Shown: piece by piece, positions 59,882 through 64,000 of the stretch | How positions within the stretch are numbered: the stretch's first letter is position 1 | How the letters are laid out: each line of letters begins with the position of its first letter | NCBI GenBank assembly: GCA_024742475.1 | Contig: JANSYI010000039.1 | Span: 1 to 64,000 of the forward strand | Origin: a bacterium | Lineage (GTDB): Bacteria; Myxococcota_A; Polyangia; Nannocystales; Nannocystaceae | DNA length: 64,000 bases | Reading direction: 5' to 3' | The notes under the pieces: generated by a model | What the model saw: the letters and a program-made list of their open reading frames with translations, nothing else | The model's database searches: none | Told to the model about the DNA's origin: nothing | Position numbers and translations under genes: made by a program

Positions 59882-60615
59882 TCGCGCTCGCTCTACTTCT
59901 CGCCTCGGCGCAACCGTCTTCTGCCGAGCCCGACCCGGTCACGGCCGCCGAAGCCGCGTATGCGGGTGGCGACTACGACGACGCCGCCGAGAAGTTTGGG
60001 GCGCTCTACGACGAGACCGGCGACCCGGTGAACCGATATCGTCAGGCGCAGGCGCTGCGGTTGGCCGGACGCGACGCCGAGGCTGCCGACGCATACGAGG
60101 GCTTCATCACCGAGGCCAACACGCTGCTACCCACGCTCGACGACACGACCCGGGAGACGCTCACCTTGATGATCGGCAACGCCGAGGTCCAGGCGAGAGG
60201 CTGTCGGGAGCGGGCGGAGCCACAGCCACAGCCACAGCCACAGCCACAGCCACAGCCACAGCCACAGCCACAGCCACAACCGCCCCCGGCACGCGTCGAA
60301 CCGCCCGATCCAGCGCCGCGTCCGGCTCCGACCGAGCCGCGCGCTGATCCCTTGGAGCTCGGCCTGTGGACCAGCGGGGCGCTCATGACTGCAGCCGGCA
60401 TCGCCCTGGTCGCGACGGCGCCGTTCCGATCCAACGCGGCCCCGACCAACTCGCACGACGCCTGGGTCGAGGGACACCAGGTCGCGCGCACGCAGCAGGG
60501 CGTAGGCTTTGGCGTCCTCGCGGTCGGAGGCGCGGTGCTCACCGGGGCGATCGTTCGTACCGTCATCCTTCGACGACGGTCTGCCCGAGCCGAACGCGTC
60601 CGCGCCGGGCTATGA
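59878..60615 (+). CDS. TPR-like membrane protein with Pro-Gln repeat
   Basis: The 245-residue protein has an N-terminal signal or membrane segment ([10 protein letters not shown]) and a small TPR-like helical repeat region (about 20-110, [26 protein letters not shown], then [16 protein letters not shown]). A Pro-Gln repeat follows (about 115-136), then a Pro/Arg linker and two hydrophobic helices (about 165-185, 203-225). It is coupled to the kinase gene by a GTGA overlap. A sensor or scaffold role beside the kinase is likely but unproven. Confidence 0.7.
   Translation: MIALALLLASAQPSSAEPDPVTAAEAAYAGGDYDDAAEKFGALYDETGDPVNRYRQAQALRLAGRDAEAADAYEGFITEANTLLPTLDDTTRETLTLMIGNAEVQARGCRERAEPQPQPQPQPQPQPQPQPQPQPPPARVEPPDPAPRPAPTEPRADPLELGLWTSGALMTAAGIALVATAPFRSNAAPTNSHDAWVEGHQVARTQQGVGFGVLAVGGAVLTGAIVRTVILRRRSARAERVRAGL
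60220..60273. repeat. Hexanucleotide repeat CCACAG, nine units
   Basis: Nine exact copies of CCACAG in a row encode the Pro-Gln stretch of the TPR-like protein. Length variation by slippage keeps the frame, since the unit is two codons. Confidence 0.9.
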
Positions 60616-60625
60616 TGCGCGAGCC

Positions 60626-61213
60626 TTGGGGAGCCAAGACGACAAACCCACCGCGATCCGGCCGGTGCGAGCCGCCCGTGGCCGCGCACCCGATGAAGCA
60701 GCGTGCTTGTCGGTGCTCTCGGGGAACGCGGCGGGCAAGGTGCTGCCGCTGACGACCGGCAGCACGCTCATCGGGCGCAGCGAAAAAGCTGACCTCACGC
60801 TCACCGACGACGGCATCTCGCGCCGACACGCAAAGATCGCGATCTCCGAGGACGGGATCGTCAACCTCATCGACCTCGACTCGACCAACGGCACGTTCGT
60901 CAACGGCGCGCGGATCGACATGGTCATCCTCCGCGAGGGTGACCGCGTGCAGATCGGCCCCGAAGCGACCGTGCAGTTCGTCTACAAGAGCCGCGAGGCC
61001 CTCGCGCCCACCGCCGAGGAGGTTCCGCTGAGCAAGCGGGAGCTCGAGGTCGCGCGCCTGGTCGCGGAGGGCCTGACGAGCCAGGAGGTCGCCACCGAGC
61101 TCGGCATCAGCCCGCGTACCGTCACCACGCACCTGAGCAACATCTACGACCGCCTGGGCCTGCCAGGCCGCGCCGCGCTCGCCCGCTACGTCGTGCAGCG
61201 GGGGCTCTGCTAG
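60626..61213 (+). CDS. FHA-domain protein with LuxR-type DNA-binding domain
   Basis: The 195-residue reading has an FHA domain (about residues 35-120: TLIGRSEKADLTLTDDGISRRHAKIAI, then DSTNGTFVNG), which binds phosphothreonine peptides. It ends in a LuxR-type helix-turn-helix (about 130-190: LSKRELEVARLVAEGLTSQEVATELGISPRTVTTHLSNIYDRLG). FHA fused to GerE/LuxR is an uncommon plan: a transcription factor that reads threonine phosphorylation. The most probable writer is the kinase two genes upstream. The start is uncertain: TTG 60626 or GTG 60665; no better start exists downstream of the TPR gene. Confidence 0.85.
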   Translation: MGSQDDKPTAIRPVRAARGRAPDEAACLSVLSGNAAGKVLPLTTGSTLIGRSEKADLTLTDDGISRRHAKIAISEDGIVNLIDLDSTNGTFVNGARIDMVILREGDRVQIGPEATVQFVYKSREALAPTAEEVPLSKRELEVARLVAEGLTSQEVATELGISPRTVTTHLSNIYDRLGLPGRAALARYVVQRGLC

Positions 61214-61220
61214 TTAGCAG
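61207..61220. terminator. Short inverted repeat over two convergent stop codons
   Basis: CTGCTA (61207-61212) pairs with TAGCAG (61215-61220), two bases apart, spanning the stop of the FHA-LuxR gene (61211-61213) and the stop of the RCC1 gene (61214-61216). The stem is only six base pairs, so termination is not certain. Confidence 0.35.
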
Positions 61221-62632
61221 GGCTCGAACAAGGTCGGCGGCGACACCGTGCACTCTCCGCTTTCGGAGACCATCCATGGCTCGAGGCATCCCCAACACCA
61301 CCACCGCGCGTCGCGATCGAGCGCGCACGTGATGGTGGTGGCCACGGCGATGTCGACCGCATCGATCGCGGGCTCGAGGTCGATTCGGGCGGCGGTGAGC
61401 TGCTGCTCGAAGTCCTCCGCGTGCGGGTCGACCTGACCGTACGTGTTGGTGCCCCAGCACCAGACCTCGCCTGCCTCGTTGATCGCACAGCTGTGGACCT
61501 CGCCCGCGGCAACGTCTAGCCACGCGCCGGAGACCAGGTTGCCAGACACATCACGCGGGGCGTCGATCTGGTTCTCCACCACGCCGCCGGCCTGCAGGGC
61601 GCGGTTGTCTCCCCAGCACTTCACGTCTCGGGCATCGGGACCGTCGCCGTCGGTGATGGCACATGTGTGCCGAGCCCCCACGTCGAGAAGGAGCGCAGCC
61701 TGTCCGTTGAGGTCAGGTGATACCGGAACGTTGCTCTGGTCGCCGTTGCCACCGCCGAGCTGACCTTGCGCGTCGGAGCCAAGGCACCAGAGCGAGTCGT
61801 CGTCGAGCAGGCCGCAGGTGTGATCGTCGCCAACCTTGACCGAGACCACCGGCGCCGGAATGTCGAGGATGTCGACCTCGGTCGCGCCGCCACCCCAGCA
61901 CAGCAGCTGGTTCCCGATGCCCACGCAGGTCGCCCCGATGCCGACGCCGAGCGACGTGGGCGTTCCATACTCGGATAGGTCGACCGGGTGAGGCTCGAGG
62001 AACTGATTCTGGCCCATCGTCCAGTCGACCTGGCGGGCGCCATTGGAGCCCCAGCAGTGCAGCCCCTCGGGCCCGAGGGCACAGGTGTGACCACCGACGG
62101 ACAGGAGGTCTTGGTCGACGAGCTCACCCGCGGGGGCGGCGGGACAGTCTCGGAACGTGGCGTTGCTTCCGATGCCGAGCTCGCCCGATGCGCCCACGCC
62201 CCAGCACCACGGCGCTCCGTTGCCATCGAGCGCGCACGTGTGCAGCGGACCCGACTCGACCTTGGTCCAGCCGCAGCCGTGTCCATCGCAGGGCGGGTTC
62301 GTGCTGGTGGAGCCGGAGACCTCCGACCGCCCGCTCGTCGTGCTCGAGCTCGTCGGGGAGAGGGTGGGGTCGGTCATTCGCGTCGTCCCGCCCCCCGTGC
62401 TGCCCGTCGTGGCGACGGCTGGCTCCACACAAGCGCCACCGAGCGCCCCGGGGGCCCTGGATTCGAACCGGCGACCCGAGTCGCACGCGTCGTCCGGGTA
62501 GCTGCACCATCCCTCGGGCTCGCACGTGCCGGCGCGACCATCGAGGTCGCAGGTGCCTGGTCGGCAGGCAAACGCCGCGACCTCGATACAGCCGGGCAGC
62601 GCCACGAGGGCGAGGAGGAGGACGGACCTCAC
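61214..62632 (-). CDS. RCC1-repeat lipoprotein
   Basis: The 472-residue protein has a short signal with lipobox ALPGC and a Cys-rich region at the start of the mature part (CRPGTCDLDGRAGTC). A Ser/Thr/Gly linker follows (to about residue 115), then seven RCC1-type blades, each with Cys-Ala and CWG motifs (HTCALDGNGAPWCWG, HTCALGPEGLHCWG, HSCAINEAGEVWCWG). The Cys are spaced for one disulphide per blade. The start is GTG 62632, set by the signal peptide. It is the second RCC1 lipoprotein in the window. Confidence 0.83.
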   Translation of the reverse strand: MRSVLLLALVALPGCIEVAAFACRPGTCDLDGRAGTCEPEGWCSYPDDACDSGRRFESRAPGALGGACVEPAVATTGSTGGGTTRMTDPTLSPTSSSTTSGRSEVSGSTSTNPPCDGHGCGWTKVESGPLHTCALDGNGAPWCWGVGASGELGIGSNATFRDCPAAPAGELVDQDLLSVGGHTCALGPEGLHCWGSNGARQVDWTMGQNQFLEPHPVDLSEYGTPTSLGVGIGATCVGIGNQLLCWGGGATEVDILDIPAPVVSVKVGDDHTCGLLDDDSLWCLGSDAQGQLGGGNGDQSNVPVSPDLNGQAALLLDVGARHTCAITDGDGPDARDVKCWGDNRALQAGGVVENQIDAPRDVSGNLVSGAWLDVAAGEVHSCAINEAGEVWCWGTNTYGQVDPHAEDFEQQLTAARIDLEPAIDAVDIAVATTITCALDRDARWWCWGCLEPWMVSESGECTVSPPTLFEPC

Positions 62633-62655
62633 CAGCGTAGGGTAGCAGCGCTTGC

Positions 62656-63906
62656 TCAGCCGATGAACGCGGTGAACGGATCGGCACTCAAGTACTCGGA
62701 TGCATCGGCCCCCGCCAGCGCTGCGACGCCCGCGACCCACGATGCGGGGTCGAGCGAGCGGAGGTCTCCACCTTCAGTGGACCCGGTCTCGAAATCGACC
62801 GGGAGCGCCTCGACCGCGTCTCCGTTGCCACCATAGACCTCACCTCCGGCGATGCCGCCGCCGAACACGAGGGCGCTCGTGACCGGATGGTGGTCCTTGC
62901 CGACCTCGGCGTTGAGGGCGGGCGTCCGTGACATCTCCGACTGCACGACGACGACGGTGTCATCGAAGAGGTCCAGGTCGATCAGCGCCTGGGCGATGTC
63001 TCGAAGCCCTCCGAAGAGCTGGTCCTGAATCAGCCCCTGCTGAGCGTTGGCGACGTGGGTGTCGAACCCGAGGTTGGCCGTGATGCCAACGGACCAGGCG
63101 AGGTCGCGATCGAGCGCGGTGAGTGCGAGCTCGACCTGGTCGGTGAGGTCGAGCTGTTCACCCGACGTGCCAAAGAACTCCGCGTTGTCGCGAATGAGTT
63201 CGCCCTTCTCCATCGACTCGACGAAGTCATCGATGCGGGCGCGGTTCGAGCCCCACTGGCCTCTTGTGGCGCGCTCGCGAGCGGTGCGGGCCTCGAGGAA
63301 TGCCCGAATCGCCTCCTCCTCACCCTGCGACGCCTCGAACCCCTCGTGAAAGTAGGGGGACTCGGGAGGCCGCGGGATGGCATCTGCGGGATCGATCAGC
63401 GCGTTGATCTGCCCTTGCGGACCCACCCGACCGGCGATGACGCTCAGCGGGCCCGTGTACGCCGTCGAGCCCACGACGAGGTAGGGCAGCGGGTAGTCAC
63501 GCGCGTGCGCGTTGGCGACCATGGCACCCGCATCGGGCCCGGTGCCCGAGGGGACGCCCGTGAGCACCTTGCGGCGACAGACCGTGTGGGAGATCGAGCG
63601 TACGTCGATTCCGTGCACCACCGCCGCGGTGGATGCGTATTCCGCGAAGAACCCTGCGATGTTGGGCCGCGAGGCGTGGGTGAGAATGGGGATGTTCTCG
63701 TAGGAGACGACGTCGTCGTACTCGGGCGTGGCCACCAGCTCGGGCTTGGGGTCGATCGAGTATGCGATGTCCCAACCGCCACGAACGAACACCGTGACCA
63801 GGCGACGCGCCTTCGTGGCAACGTTGGCGCGCGAGAACGGGGCGCCGCAAAGTGAAGCCGCACCGAGGGCGGCGCTCGAACCGAGAAACTGTCTACGAGA
63901 GATCAT
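62656..63906 (-). CDS. DUF1501 (sulfatase-like fold) protein, Tat-exported
   Basis: The 416-residue protein begins with a twin-arginine signal (SRRQFLGSSAALGAASL) and has DUF1501 features: RRLVTVFVRGGWDIAYSIDP, GFDTHVANAQQGLI, VVVQSEMSRTPALN and GKDHHPVTSALVFGGGI. The Asp/His/Glu set matches the alkaline-phosphatase-like fold, but no enzyme activity is established for the family. It usually lies next to a large partner (DUF1800, DUF1549/1553 or DUF1585 type), here probably the partial gene upstream. No signal of transfer. Confidence 0.88.
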   Translation of the reverse strand: MISRRQFLGSSAALGAASLCGAPFSRANVATKARRLVTVFVRGGWDIAYSIDPKPELVATPEYDDVVSYENIPILTHASRPNIAGFFAEYASTAAVVHGIDVRSISHTVCRRKVLTGVPSGTGPDAGAMVANAHARDYPLPYLVVGSTAYTGPLSVIAGRVGPQGQINALIDPADAIPRPPESPYFHEGFEASQGEEEAIRAFLEARTARERATRGQWGSNRARIDDFVESMEKGELIRDNAEFFGTSGEQLDLTDQVELALTALDRDLAWSVGITANLGFDTHVANAQQGLIQDQLFGGLRDIAQALIDLDLFDDTVVVVQSEMSRTPALNAEVGKDHHPVTSALVFGGGIAGGEVYGGNGDAVEALPVDFETGSTEGGDLRSLDPASWVAGVAALAGADASEYLSADPFTAFIG

Positions 63907-63920
63907 GGTCGTCGCTCCAA

Positions 63921-64000
63921 TCAGTAGAAGAGGATGTTGAGGTCGCGAAGCATCGCGGTCAGGGTGGCCTTCCAGGCGCGCTCGGCATCGTTCGAGTCGT
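63921..64000 (-). CDS. C-terminal end of an upstream gene (partial)
   Basis: The last 25 codons of a minus-strand gene end at TGA (63923-63921). They read DSNDAERAWKATLTAML and RDLNILFY, a helical, hydrophobic-ended tail. The rest of the gene lies beyond the window. By position, 14 bases before the DUF1501 start, it is probably the partner protein that regularly precedes DUF1501 genes, but 25 residues are too few to say which type. Confidence 0.5.
   Translation of the reverse strand, partial: DSNDAERAWKATLTAMLRDLNILFY

Noticed and set aside
60220-60273. CCACAG array as a possible CRISPR
   Set aside because: It has no spacers and the period is six bases. It is a coding hexanucleotide repeat.

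Overview
The window is high-GC DNA packed with genes on both strands. It looks like a chromosome segment of a myxobacterium, most likely of the Nannocystis/Plesiocystis/Enhygromyxa type. Three things support this: five Hanks-type Ser/Thr kinase genes together with FHA, PPP-phosphatase and ECF-sigma genes; about twenty lipoproteins whose lipobox cysteine is followed by long Ser/Thr/Gly/Asp linkers and cysteine-rich or RCC1 modules; and few recognisable operons of primary metabolism. This placement is inferred from gene style; no rRNA gene is present to confirm it. I see no phage, integrase, IS element or CRISPR array.

Layout. 1-6.2 kb: a VOC-domain protein with a very long Lys/Ala tail (runs off the left edge), a PDZ/GspC-like protein, a SUI1 factor, a predicted pseudokinase overlapping an RluA-type pseudouridine synthase, and an SPFH protein. 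6.2-6.9 kb: a gene-poor stretch holding two tRNA halves in reversed order (3' half upstream of 5' half), the most unusual nucleic-acid feature here. 6.9-19.6 kb: lipoproteins, a PlsC acyltransferase, a VWA lipoprotein, an ECF sigma factor, a SMUG1-type uracil-DNA glycosylase, a CocE-type hydrolase, a peroxiredoxin/copper-storage pair and a kinase. 19.6-26.1 kb: murB, a TetR regulator, a kinase, and an ECF sigma divergent from a kinase-TPR receptor. 26.1-28.6 kb: five tandem paralogous Cys-rich lipoproteins sharing a MP(D/E)DLPAG motif, mostly with 4-base overlaps. 28.7-34.4 kb: a membrane protein coupled to a VWA lipoprotein, a small Cys-repeat lipoprotein, a zinc-ribbon protein and a secreted esterase. 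34.4-39.7 kb: a TolC/HlyD/ABC export operon with a divergent winged-helix regulator and a compact two-way promoter. 39.8-46.8 kb: a DUF2237 lipoprotein, a coupled pair of GHKL (Hsp90-like) proteins, one of them a 1203-residue degenerate partner, and a SolA-type flavin oxidase. 46.8-56.3 kb: an RCC1 lipoprotein, a DPT-repeat lipoprotein, a sulfotransferase-like protein, an NtrC-type regulator with an operator-like repeat cluster, and a run of PPP phosphatase, COG3044 ATPase, MATE exporter and receiver protein. 56.3-64 kb: small lipoproteins, a 56-residue ORF, a kinase/TPR/FHA-LuxR cassette, a second RCC1 lipoprotein and a DUF1501 protein with the tail of an upstream partner.

The common theme is protein phosphorylation signalling beside the making and export of cell-surface lipoproteins. 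Many genes are coupled by GTGA or ATGA overlaps, which helps to fix start codons. Start codons given here were chosen from overlaps, lipobox position or Shine-Dalgarno sites, so many differ from the longest open frame.
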